Below are positions 36,567-44,679 of a stretch of DNA of 64,000 bases, piece by piece (position 1 is the first letter of the stretch; every line of letters starts with the position of its first letter). The notes beneath the pieces were generated by a model. The model saw only the letters and a program-made list of their open reading frames with translations, did not search any database and was not told where the DNA came from. Location of the stretch: positions 380,134 through 444,133 of the forward strand of contig JALHNO010000001.1 of assembly GCA_022843465.1 (NCBI GenBank), in the 5' to 3' direction. A program made the translations under genes and the position numbers. Source of the DNA: Pseudomonadota bacterium. Lineage in GTDB: Bacteria > Pseudomonadota > Gammaproteobacteria > Xanthomonadales > Ahniellaceae.

Positions 36567-36963
36567 CTTCAATACTCCGGGTTGCGGTGGTGCTGGTGGC
36601 ATGTTCGCGGGCCAGCCACAGGGCCTGGATCTGTTCGGGATCAGCGGCATGGTCATAGGCCGACTGCAATTGATGATCGATCGCGCGCAGATCGGGCTCG
36701 CTGGCCGGTGCTGTCGCCATTGCGGCGGTCGCTTGCGTGACCTGTGCGGGGTCCGGCATTGACAGCTTCAGCACAGCGATCATGGCGACAGCGGCCACCG
36801 CGCCCGTCGCCGCCCATTGCCGGCGCAGTCGGCGCCGCTGGCGGGTGCGCTCGATTCTCGACCACAGCGCCGTAGATGCCTCGGGGATCGGCAGTCCGGC
36901 AAGATGGATACGCAGCGGATCGCGCTGGGCAAGGACTTCACTTTGGTCGACCGGGATATTCAT
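36544..36963 (-). CDS. Single-pass anti-sigma-like protein
   Basis: 139 residues: a cytoplasmic N-terminus of about 50 residues rich in Arg (LWSRIERTRQRRRLRRQW), one membrane segment (WAATGAVAAVAMIAVLKLSM) and an extracytoplasmic tail of about 65 residues (ATAPASEPDLRAIDHQLQSAYDHAADP...). No zinc-type HxxxCxxC motif is present, so it is not a ZAS anti-sigma, but size, topology and position next to an ECF gene support the call. The start codon directly follows the sigma gene's stop. Confidence 0.68.
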   Translation of the reverse strand: MNIPVDQSEVLAQRDPLRIHLAGLPIPEASTALWSRIERTRQRRRLRRQWAATGAVAAVAMIAVLKLSMPDPAQVTQATAAMATAPASEPDLRAIDHQLQSAYDHAADPEQIQALWLAREHATSTTATRSIEDDRIIRL

Positions 36964-37518
36964 TCACGCGGACTCCTGCTGGATCTCTCGGCGCAGACGC
37001 TCGAGGCTGCGCGCGAGTATCGACTTGGACCAACTCTCGGTCTGGCCGTAAAGACGGGCGATCTCGCCATGGGCATAACCTTCCATCTCGTGCAGCCAGA
37101 CCACCGAACGCGCCCTGGGCGCCAGTCGGGCGAGCAGGCCCAGGGCTTCGATCTGATCGGTCTGATGTCCGGATGGCGCGGGCAGGGCGTCGATGGCATC
37201 GGCATCCGCCGACCAGCGCGTCTCGGCGCGCAGTCGATCGATGCACTGGTTGACCAGCATGCGCTTGAGCCAGATACCGAAGGGCGCGTCGCCGCGGTAG
37301 TGATGGATTTTCTCGAAGGCGCGTACGAAGCAATCATGGACGGCGTCTTCTGCCGCCGCATGACGACCGAGTATGCGCAGCGCCAGAGCCAGGCCCGCTT
37401 GTGCGTAGCAGTCGTAGATCGCTGCAAAGGCGGCGCGGTCGTTGCGCTGCGCGCGGGCCAGGATGGCGGCGTCGAGTTCGGTGCTGAATCCGGTTTCATT
37501 GTGCATCGCTGATTTCAA
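36964..37518 (-). CDS. ECF-family RNA polymerase sigma factor
   Basis: 184 residues; a start at the second Met (MHNETG) is possible. Region 2 reads RNDRAAFAAIYDCYAQAGLALALRILGRHAAAEDAVHDCFVRAFEKIHHYRGDAPFGIWLKRMLVNQCIDRLRAE and region 4 HEMEGYAHGEIARLYGQTESWSKSILARSLERLRRE. It heads a four-gene operon: sigma, anti-sigma-like protein, PDZ protein, paralogous secreted protein. It is divergent from oleC; the 212-bp gap holds a CCGGAACGCTCCGG palindrome that includes a GGAAC ECF-like -35 element, but no convincing -10. Confidence 0.92.
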   Translation of the reverse strand: MKSAMHNETGFSTELDAAILARAQRNDRAAFAAIYDCYAQAGLALALRILGRHAAAEDAVHDCFVRAFEKIHHYRGDAPFGIWLKRMLVNQCIDRLRAETRWSADADAIDALPAPSGHQTDQIEALGLLARLAPRARSVVWLHEMEGYAHGEIARLYGQTESWSKSILARSLERLRREIQQESA

Positions 37519-37730
37519 CTGGGCTTATCGGAACGGACGAACCAGGAGGACGGATCGTTGCAGGTTGCGCTCGACAGTCGAAGTTTCACCGGAGCGTTCC
37601 GGTAGCCCCTAGGACTTCTGGGCAGCGGACCCGGGGCCGAATGCGCCGGGTTGGCGACGTTTTGTCACGTTGCCTGCACATCGCCGTCGCTGGACTCGCC
37701 ATTCCAGCCTAGGCAAGCCACAATTGCTGC

Positions 37731-39389
37731 ATGACGGAATTCTGCAATATCGCCAGCCACCTCGGCGAGGAGGCCAGTCGCCAGCCCGATCGGCCGGCCA
37801 TCCATTGTCCCGTGCGCTTCGGCGGCAAGGGCATGCCCCAGTATCGGAGCATGAACTTTGCCGAACTCGCCGCCGAGACCGATCTGATCGCGGCCGGACT
37901 GGTCGCCAGCGGCATCGGCCGCGGCGTGCGGACGGCGCTGATGGTGCGTCCCTCGATCGAATTGTTCGTGCTGATGTTTGCCTTGTTCAAGGCTGGCGCG
38001 GTGCCGGTGCTGATCGACCCGGGGATCAATCGCCGTCAGCTCAAACAGTGCCTGAAGGAAGCCGCACCGGAAGCCTTCATCGGCGTGCCGCTGGCGCAGG
38101 CCGCGAGTGTGCTGCTGGGCTGGGCACGTGGCAGCATACGGCGCCGGGTCACCGTCAATGGCCGGCGCTGGCTCTGGGGCGGCCGTACCTATGCCGGCGT
38201 GCGTGCGCTCGGCGCCCGTCAGCCGGCGTTCCGGATTGCCGATACCCGTCAGGCCGAACTGGCTGCCATCCTGTTCACCAGCGGTGCCACCGGAGTCCCC
38301 AAGGGCGTCGAGTACACCCATGGCCAGTTCGCCGCCCAGGTTGATCTGATCCGCAGTGCCTTCGGCATCTGGCCCGGCGAGGTCGATCTGCCGACCTTTC
38401 CACCGTTCGCCCTGTTCGATCCGGCCCTGGGCATGACCAGTGTGATTCCGGACATGGACCCCACGCGTCCGGCACAGGCCGATCCGGCCAAGCTGGTCGC
38501 AGCCATCGAACGCAATGGCGTCACCACGATGTTTGGTTCGCCTGCCCTGATCGATGTGCTGGCGCGCTACGGCGAGGCCAATGGCATCAAGCTCAATACC
38601 CTGCGCCGGGTCATCTCCGCAGGGGCACCGGTGCCCCCGGAGACCGTGGCCCGGCTGATGAAGGTGCTCAAGCCCAAGGCCCAGGTGTTCACTCCCTATG
38701 GTGCGACCGAGTGTCTGCCGGTGTGCGCGATCGACGGCCGCGAGATTCTTGCGGTCTCGCATCTGACCGCCGAGGGCGCGGGTATCTGTGTCGGCACTCC
38801 GCTGCCGGAAAATTCCGTGCAACTGATCCGCATCGATGACAGCGAAGTGCACGAGATCAGTTTCGCAAATCGGGTGCCGCCCGGTGGGGTCGGCGAAATC
38901 GTCGTGCGTGGGCCCAGCATGAGTCAGCGCTACTACGGTCGACCCGAGGCCAACCGCCTCGGCAAGATCCTGACCCACGAGGGCATCTGGCATCGCATGG
39001 GCGATCTCGGCCGCTTCGATGCCGATGGTCGGCTCTGGTACCTCGGCCGCAAGGCGCACCGGGTCGAAACCGGCAATGGCCAGTTTCTGCCGGAGCCGGT
39101 GGAAGGCATCTTCAATGCCCACCCCGCGGTGCGGCGCAGCGCCCTGGTTGCCCTGGTCGATCGTGACGGCCGCCGCATGGCCGGCGTCTGCGTTGAATTG
39201 CGCCAGAACACAAGTGCCGGCGACTGGACGCCGATCCGCAACGAACTGCGCCAGATTGGCGCACGCCACGCGATCACCTCGGCGATCCGGCATTTCTTTC
39301 TGCATCCAGGCTTTCCGGTTGATATCCGCCACAACGCCAAGATCGATCGCCAGGCGCTCACCGTCTGGGCGCAGCGCAAGCAGATCTGA
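37731..39389 (+). CDS. oleC: OleC, beta-lactone synthetase (AMP-forming ligase family)
   Basis: 552 residues. Acyl-CoA-synthetase fold: AILFTSGATGVPKGVEYTHGQF (P-loop), FTPYGATECLPVCA (A5-type motif), RMGDLGRFDADGRLWYLGRKAHRV (A7-A8). OleC turns 2-alkyl-3-hydroxyalkanoates into cis-beta-lactones, the third step of long-chain olefin synthesis. The gene is followed 213 bp later by oleD on the same strand. Neither OleA (thiolase-like) nor OleB (hydrolase) precedes or follows it here, although the adjacent hydrolase gene at 40734 should be compared with OleB. Confidence 0.9.
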   Translation: MTEFCNIASHLGEEASRQPDRPAIHCPVRFGGKGMPQYRSMNFAELAAETDLIAAGLVASGIGRGVRTALMVRPSIELFVLMFALFKAGAVPVLIDPGINRRQLKQCLKEAAPEAFIGVPLAQAASVLLGWARGSIRRRVTVNGRRWLWGGRTYAGVRALGARQPAFRIADTRQAELAAILFTSGATGVPKGVEYTHGQFAAQVDLIRSAFGIWPGEVDLPTFPPFALFDPALGMTSVIPDMDPTRPAQADPAKLVAAIERNGVTTMFGSPALIDVLARYGEANGIKLNTLRRVISAGAPVPPETVARLMKVLKPKAQVFTPYGATECLPVCAIDGREILAVSHLTAEGAGICVGTPLPENSVQLIRIDDSEVHEISFANRVPPGGVGEIVVRGPSMSQRYYGRPEANRLGKILTHEGIWHRMGDLGRFDADGRLWYLGRKAHRVETGNGQFLPEPVEGIFNAHPAVRRSALVALVDRDGRRMAGVCVELRQNTSAGDWTPIRNELRQIGARHAITSAIRHFFLHPGFPVDIRHNAKIDRQALTVWAQRKQI

Positions 39390-39602
39390 GGGCGCATATC
39401 CATCGTCGGGCACTGGCCCTACACTTTGAGGGCCCGTGTCGATTGAGCGAGCGGGCCTGCTGGGCGCTTCGGATCGCATGCTGATCGGTACCGCGCGGAT
39501 CGCACGACAGACAACGACAATCCGGCGACGACGACCGGATCGCAATACGCCCTGGTTCGCCTGCTCGCGAGTGCCAGGGCAAGGGCAGGAAGGGAGTGCA
39601 GC

Positions 39603-40610
39603 ATGAAAGTACTGGTCACTGGCGGCGGCGGATTTCTCGGCGCGCAGATCTGCAAGCAATTGCGTTTTCGCGGCCATGAGGTCGTCAGCATCGCGCGCAA
39701 CAAGTATCCGGCACTGGAACAGCTCGATATCCGTCAGGTCGTTGGCGATGTCAGCGCCTTCGATCCGATGCTCAATGCCAGCAAGGGCTGCGATGCGGTG
39801 ATCCATACCGCGGCGCGCGCCGGCATCGGCGGCAGCCTGGCCGAGTATTCCAGCACCAATATCGGCGGCACGGTCGCCGTACTTGGCGCCTGTGAAATGA
39901 ATGGCGTCGGCAAGATCGTCTACACCTCGACACCCAGTGTGGTGCATACCGGCGAAGACATCGAGAATGGCGATGAGTCGATGCCGCATGCGACCCGGTT
40001 TCACGCCCACTATCCCGCCACCAAGGCGGCGGCCGAGCGTCAGATCCTGGCTGCCAATGGTCCCAACCTGGCGACGGTCGCGCTGCGCCCGCACCTGATC
40101 TGGGGTCCCGGCGACAATCATCTGCTGCCGCGGCTGGTACAGCGCGCGCGCGCCGGCAAGCTGCGCTTCGTCGGTCCCTCGAAGAAAATCGACACGGTGT
40201 ACATCGACAATGCCGTGCAGGCGCATCTCGATGCCCTCGATCGGCTCGAGGTCGGCGCGCCCTGTGCCGGCAAGGCCTACTTCATTTCCCAGGGCCAGCC
40301 GATCGCGCTCGATGAAATGGTCAACAAGCTGTTGAAGGCCGCGGGCATGCCAGCAGAAACACGACGGGTTTCGGTCACCATGGCCAGGACCATGGGCTTT
40401 CTGTTCGAGCACTGGTACCAGCTCACCGGCAATCGCGGTGAGCCGCCGATGACACGCTTCCTTGCCGAGCAACTGTCGACGGCGCACTGGTTCAATATCG
40501 GCGCCGCCCGTCGCGACCTCGGCTACCAGCCCAAGGTCACCCTGATCGAGGGCATGGTGCGGGTCAGCGAGTGGTGGCTGCGCGAGGGCAAGTTCAAGTA
40601 CGCCCCGTGA
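39603..40610 (+). CDS. oleD: OleD, 2-alkyl-3-oxoalkanoate reductase
   Basis: 335 residues, extended short-chain dehydrogenase fold. NADP-binding VLVTGGGGFLGAQICKQL, catalytic tyrosine and lysine in HYPATKAAAE, with the serine in TSTPSVVHTG. It reduces 2-alkyl-3-ketoalkanoates to the hydroxy acids that OleC activates. The chromosomal oleC-oleD pair is what identifies it; on its own it would be called an SDR family epimerase/reductase. Confidence 0.9.
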   Translation: MKVLVTGGGGFLGAQICKQLRFRGHEVVSIARNKYPALEQLDIRQVVGDVSAFDPMLNASKGCDAVIHTAARAGIGGSLAEYSSTNIGGTVAVLGACEMNGVGKIVYTSTPSVVHTGEDIENGDESMPHATRFHAHYPATKAAAERQILAANGPNLATVALRPHLIWGPGDNHLLPRLVQRARAGKLRFVGPSKKIDTVYIDNAVQAHLDALDRLEVGAPCAGKAYFISQGQPIALDEMVNKLLKAAGMPAETRRVSVTMARTMGFLFEHWYQLTGNRGEPPMTRFLAEQLSTAHWFNIGAARRDLGYQPKVTLIEGMVRVSEWWLREGKFKYAP

Positions 40611-40733
40611 TCCAGGCCTACAGGTGCTGCAGACGTCGCGGTGGCGCCGGACCCGGTCACATCCGGCTGTCCTGCCGAGCGCATTGTCGTCGTCGCCACT
40701 TGCCAATCACGCCGAAGTCATAACACTGTTCCG

Positions 40734-41579
40734 ATGTTGAAGAAGCTGGCCGTAACCTCCGCTGATGGCGCCTGTGCCGAACTGATCCTGCATGCGCCTG
40801 AGGCTGCTCGCGTCTGGCTGTACTGGTGTCCGGCGCTGGGCGTGACGGCACGGCAGTACCGCGTGTTCGCCGAGGCCATGGCCGATGCTGGCATCGCGGT
40901 GGCGACACACGAGTGGCGCGGCGGCGGATCCAGCGATCGGCGGGCGGCGCGAGCGCGCAACTGGGGTTACCGTGAGTTGCTCGACGATATCGCCGCCGGC
41001 GTTGCCCAACTGCGCGCCGAGTGTGCCCCCGCGCGGATCGCCATTGGTGGACATAGTCTGGGTGGACAGCTGGCCGCGCTGGCGCTGGCACGCGATCCCG
41101 CACTCGCCGATCGCATCGTGCTGATCGGCAGCGGCATGCCCTGGTGGCAGGCATTCCCCGTATGGCAGCGACCGCTGTTGCTGGCGGTGTTCGTGTGGTT
41201 CCGCTCGCTGGCGGCCATCTTCGGCTGGTTTCCGGGGCGCCGGGTGGGCTTCGCTGGCGACGAGGCGCGCGGTGTCATTCGCGACTGGGCGCGTACCGGG
41301 ATCAGCGGACGCTATCGTGCCGACGGTCTGACGCTCGATTTCGACGCTGCGCTGCGTGCAGTCCGACAGCCTGGCTGGGCTGCGCATCTGCAGCAGGATC
41401 GGCTGGCGCCGACACGTTCGCTGCGCGAACTGCAATCGCGTTTGCCGGCGGTGGCATGGACCAACGAGGAGTTCGCCGCTGCGCAGTTCGAGACGCAACG
41501 GGCGACACATTTTTCCTGGATGAAGGATCCGCAACCGGTCGCGGCGGCACTTTCGGCGTGGCTGCACGCGACTGAATGA
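40734..41579 (+). CDS. Alpha/beta hydrolase
   Basis: 281 residues from the ATG at 40734. Lid/oxyanion part WLYWCPALGVTARQYRVFAEAMADAGI, nucleophile elbow GGHSLGGQLAALAL and closing region RATHFSWMKDP with a His. Related to serine-esterase-like hydrolases such as YheT-type proteins. It is 124 bp downstream of oleD on the same strand, so a role with the ole genes is possible, but OleB has a haloalkane-dehalogenase-like fold with an Asp nucleophile and this protein has Ser. Confidence 0.85.
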   Translation: MLKKLAVTSADGACAELILHAPEAARVWLYWCPALGVTARQYRVFAEAMADAGIAVATHEWRGGGSSDRRAARARNWGYRELLDDIAAGVAQLRAECAPARIAIGGHSLGGQLAALALARDPALADRIVLIGSGMPWWQAFPVWQRPLLLAVFVWFRSLAAIFGWFPGRRVGFAGDEARGVIRDWARTGISGRYRADGLTLDFDAALRAVRQPGWAAHLQQDRLAPTRSLRELQSRLPAVAWTNEEFAAAQFETQRATHFSWMKDPQPVAAALSAWLHATE

Positions 41580-41630
41580 ATCACCGAGGCTCGGAGCGCC
41601 ATGGCCGGCGCTGCGTCCGGATCGTCGCGC

Positions 41631-42317
41631 TCAGCCCGTGCGTGTTTCCGGCTGTGGCTGGGTGGGGGCCCCCGCCCGCGCCAGCCAGTTGAGTACCGGC
41701 TGCCATTCATCGCGGCAGGGCGCCAATGCCGCACTCTGGTAGTCGAAGATGCCGCGCCCGAGCGCACCTGCCAGCACATAGGCCTGGGTATCGCGCAAAC
41801 TGGTCAGCACCTGAAACGGCATGTCATCGCTGTGCGCCATGAAATCACGCGCCGCCAGCGTGCGCGTCTTCACCCGGTTCGCAATCAGCCCAACGCGCAC
41901 GGTACCGCTGCGTACCGCCGGCGAATTGCGCAACTCGTTGAGAAAGCCCTGGGTGGCGCGCATATCGATCGCCGAGGGTACGATCGGTATCAAGACGGTG
42001 TCACAGCGGCGCAGGTACTCGGAAATCTGGTGATTGCGCAGTCCGGCGGGCGTATCGACCAGCATCACATCGGTGGTCGGCGGAATCCGCAGCGTCCAGC
42101 CCTGGGTCAGGCCATGACCGACATCGGAACTCGGCATCACCGGTATTGCGGGCAGCAGGTTGCCGCGCGCGGCAGCCCAGTCGACGCTGGAACCCTGGCT
42201 GTCGGCATCGATCAGCCAGACCTTGCGGCCGGCATGCGCGAGCGCGACGGCGAGGTTGGTGGTCACGGTGGTCTTGCCGCAACCGCCTTTGGAGCTGGCG
42301 ATCAGGATGCGCTGCAT
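41631..42317 (-). CDS. ParA-family ATPase
   Basis: 228 residues. Deviant Walker A with the signature lysine, KGGCGKTT, in IASSKGGCGKTTVTTNLAVALAHAG; Walker A' in LIDADSQGSSVDW, and VMLVDTPAGL as Walker B. It lacks the N-terminal DNA-binding region of plasmid ParA. No parB follows, so it is probably an orphan ParA/MinD-like positioning ATPase. It is convergent with the hydrolase gene. Confidence 0.88.
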   Translation of the reverse strand: MQRILIASSKGGCGKTTVTTNLAVALAHAGRKVWLIDADSQGSSVDWAAARGNLLPAIPVMPSSDVGHGLTQGWTLRIPPTTDVMLVDTPAGLRNHQISEYLRRCDTVLIPIVPSAIDMRATQGFLNELRNSPAVRSGTVRVGLIANRVKTRTLAARDFMAHSDDMPFQVLTSLRDTQAYVLAGALGRGIFDYQSAALAPCRDEWQPVLNWLARAGAPTQPQPETRTG

Positions 42318-42375
42318 GGTGGACTCGAATCCATGCCAACAAATCTACCGGCATCGCAGAGATTATGGGACCGGC

Positions 42376-42774
42376 TCATGTGCGTCGCTCGGACCAGGCC
42401 AGGGCCAGCCAGCCCGCGATCAGACAGATTCCGCCCACCGGTGTGAGCATGCCGATTGGCCGTGGCGCCGACAGCGCCAGTGCAAACAGGCTGCCGCTGA
42501 AAATGACGAGGCCGGACAGGAACAGCAGGGCTGCGACGCGTCCGCGCCAGTCTTCGACGCCGCTCTGGCTGCGCACCGCGAACAAGGCCGCCAGCACATG
42601 CCAGAACAGATAGTTCACCGCCGTCTGCCAGATCGCCACTTGCGCCGGCTCCAGACTGTCACGCAGGGCATGCGCGCCAAACGCCCCGGTGAGCACAGCC
42701 GTTGCGCCGAACAGGGCAGCGGCTTGGCGCAGACGGACTGAGCTGGGCAACATCGCGATAGTCTCCTGAAACAT
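42376..42774 (-). CDS. DUF423 membrane protein
   Basis: 132 residues, four membrane segments: AAALFGATAVLTGAFGAHALRDSLEPAQVAIWQTAVNYLFWHVLA and FSGSLFALALSAPRPIGMLTPVGGICLIAGWLALAW are classic for DUF423 (YwdK-like). Function unknown. Divergent from the first TonB-like gene; the 84-bp gap must hold both promoters. Confidence 0.93.
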   Translation of the reverse strand: MFQETIAMLPSSVRLRQAAALFGATAVLTGAFGAHALRDSLEPAQVAIWQTAVNYLFWHVLAALFAVRSQSGVEDWRGRVAALLFLSGLVIFSGSLFALALSAPRPIGMLTPVGGICLIAGWLALAWSERRT

Positions 42775-42858
42775 TGCCGGAACGGCAGCTGACTGCAGTC
42801 GTGACTGTAGCGCGGTTTAACAGACACTTAGCAGCGGGCCAGCTATCAAGCCCGACCC

Positions 42859-43584
42859 ATGCTGCCTGCCGACTACCCCTTTGAGCTTCGCACGCGCACG
42901 CCGCCTACCTGGGGGCTGCGTCTGCTGCGCATCCTGGGGCTGGCGCTCAGTCTGGTTCTGCATCTGGGCGTGCTGCTGTATCTGCTGACGCCGGTCGCGC
43001 CGATGCCGCGTCAGAGCCGAATCGTGTCGCCGTCGGCCAGCAGTCTGCAGGTGGTGCTGCTCGATCTGGCGCCACCTGCAATGCCGTTCGAATCGGTGGC
43101 GCCCATCACCGAATCCGAGCCACCGAAGCAGCAGCCAGTCGTCCCTCCCGCACGTCCGGCCGCGCCCGCGCGCACCGAGTCAAAACCGGCGGCGCCGATA
43201 CCCGAGGATGCGCCGGTGTCCGCCGCGCAGTTGTTTGGCGGAATCGAAGGGGCAGCGCAGGACCTCACAGCCCGTGATCGGCCAGCGGCCGGCGCCGGCA
43301 TGCCCAGTGCGCGCGCGCGCCTGCCTGGCAGCAGCGTACCGATCGTCGACCTTCCGGTGCGCTTCCGGCGGCGGCCCACGCCGCAGCAGGTGTCAATGTA
43401 TCTGGCGCAGATAGTGATCGGCACCATGGCGGGTTATCCCGACGACCTCAAGAGTGCCACGCAATTGCGCAGTCCCCTGCGTGACCTGACCGATGCGCAT
43501 ATCGGCAGCATTCGCGAACCCGAATGCAACGACCCCGAAGATCCGCTGCGCGATCCGCGTTGTCTGGAAACTCCGAGGCGCTGA
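42859..43584 (+). CDS. TonB-N-terminus-like membrane protein, paralogue 1
   Basis: 241 residues: a short cytoplasmic start, one membrane segment (ALSLVLHLGVLLYLLTPVA), a proline/alanine-rich linker (residues about 70-125, PKQQPVVPPARPAAPART..) and a C-terminal domain of about 110 residues ending CNDPEDPLRDPRCLETPRR. The N-terminal anchor plus Pro-rich spacer recalls TonB, but the C-terminal domain is not the TonB fold. It shares layout and the closing CNDPE-PL-D-RC motif with the gene at 43850. Function unknown. Confidence 0.75.
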   Translation: MLPADYPFELRTRTPPTWGLRLLRILGLALSLVLHLGVLLYLLTPVAPMPRQSRIVSPSASSLQVVLLDLAPPAMPFESVAPITESEPPKQQPVVPPARPAAPARTESKPAAPIPEDAPVSAAQLFGGIEGAAQDLTARDRPAAGAGMPSARARLPGSSVPIVDLPVRFRRRPTPQQVSMYLAQIVIGTMAGYPDDLKSATQLRSPLRDLTDAHIGSIREPECNDPEDPLRDPRCLETPRR

Positions 43585-43606
43585 GCAGTAGCCGTCGTCT
43601 ACGAGG

Positions 43607-43702
43607 GGATTTCATGGAACGGGGCTTGCCCCGCTGCCCTTGCTCTGGCTGCTCGTCGGCAATATTCCAGGAGAGCGCGGCAAGCCCCGCTCCATGAAAT
43701 CC
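43607..43702. repeat. Inverted repeat of 29-bp arms between the two paralogues
   Basis: Left arm 43607-43635 and right arm 43674-43702, identical at 27 of 29 positions as inverse complements; the arm core is GATTTCATGGA-CGGGGCTTG. The 38-bp spacer has no features. The stem would act as a hairpin in RNA or single-stranded DNA. It starts 22 bp after the first paralogue's stop codon. Confidence 0.7.
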
Positions 43703-43849
43703 ACTCTGGGGACAGAAGCACCTGCGTCCACCGCAACGCAGGCGCGCGAAGCGCGCCACAATGCCCCGACCCAATCAGCTGAACCGCGCGCAACAGCTCG
43801 TCATCGATTAACAGTCGCTTACAGTCGCGCAGGCTATCAAGCCCGGCCC

Positions 43850-44551
43850 ATGCTGATTCCTCCGCAAGACTTTGACTTCGTCGTTGCCACGCCAACTGCG
43901 CACCTGCGGGTAAGTGTCGGGCGCGTGGCGGGGCTTGCCATCAGCCTGATCCTGCATCTGGCCCTGCTGATGCAATTGACGCTACCGATTCAGCGTTACC
44001 CAAGGCCGGCATTGATCGAAGAAGATCGCCCGGCGATGAATCTGGTCCTGCTCGAGCCGGATGCAGCCCCGGCAGCGCCTGTTCAAATGGTGAACACGGA
44101 AGTCGCGGCCGTGGCGCCGAAGCCGGTCCGCAAGCCAACGCAGACGCAGGTAGTCTTCATCGAGCCGGCACGGCGCGATGCCCGCGTCGATGACTCTGCT
44201 GCCCGCGGCGCCACAGTGGACGCACCGCGACTCTTCAATGGAATCGAAGCCGCGGCTGCCGAGATCGTGGCCGCGGACCCACGTCTGCCCAACGCCGGGA
44301 TGCCAAGCGCACTGGGTCGGGTGCCCGGTCGTGCCGAGCCGTTCGTGCATCTTCCCCTGGTGCATCGCGAAGGGGGCAGCATGTCGCGCGCCCTCGCGGC
44401 CCTGGGTCGCCACATGATCGTCGGCGAACTCGACGACAATCCACTGCGTTCGAGTGCTGATCGCGCCGCCCGTGGCGGCCCTGAGCCGGTCTGCAATGAT
44501 CCCGAGAATCCGCTCGCCGACGAACGCTGCTGGCTGCCGCCCGAGCAATGA
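43850..44551 (+). CDS. TonB-N-terminus-like membrane protein, paralogue 2
   Basis: 233 residues from the ATG at 43850. Membrane segment LAISLILHLALLMQLTLPI, Pro/Ala-rich linker and a C-terminal domain with the order DAPRLFNGIEAAAAEI (the first paralogue has SAAQLFGGIEGAAQDL), then GMPSA-GR-PG (GMPSARARLPG in the other) and a closing CNDPENPLADERCW. The parallel order of motifs indicates gene duplication. The upstream leader is also alike: both have TTAACAG and CTATCAAGCCCG directly before the ATG. Function unknown. Confidence 0.75.
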   Translation: MLIPPQDFDFVVATPTAHLRVSVGRVAGLAISLILHLALLMQLTLPIQRYPRPALIEEDRPAMNLVLLEPDAAPAAPVQMVNTEVAAVAPKPVRKPTQTQVVFIEPARRDARVDDSAARGATVDAPRLFNGIEAAAAEIVAADPRLPNAGMPSALGRVPGRAEPFVHLPLVHREGGSMSRALAALGRHMIVGELDDNPLRSSADRAARGGPEPVCNDPENPLADERCWLPPEQ

Positions 44552-44679
44552 AGCGCAGACGGTAGCAAGGTCGCGCACGAAACAGCCCAGTCCGGTCACG
44601 ACCGGGCGCTATCATGCGAACATCCGCGCCAGCGGCGAACAGGGGCTGCAGCCCTGGCATACCAATCCGGGTTCCAAGC

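Noticed and set aside
37519-37730. ECF-type autoregulated promoter for the sigma operon
   Set aside because: A GGAAC element lies within a palindrome, but no -10 element at the right distance could be found with confidence.
37665-40706. A 1013-residue open frame on the minus strand
   Set aside because: Antisense to oleC and oleD, no motifs.
41631-42317. Plasmid partition system
   Set aside because: ParA-type protein without ParB, without N-terminal DNA-binding region and without parS-like repeats; neighbours are ordinary chromosomal genes.
42859-44551. TonB genes
   Set aside because: Anchor and proline-rich linker resemble TonB, but the C-terminal domain does not show the TonB fold pattern, and no ExbB/ExbD genes are near.
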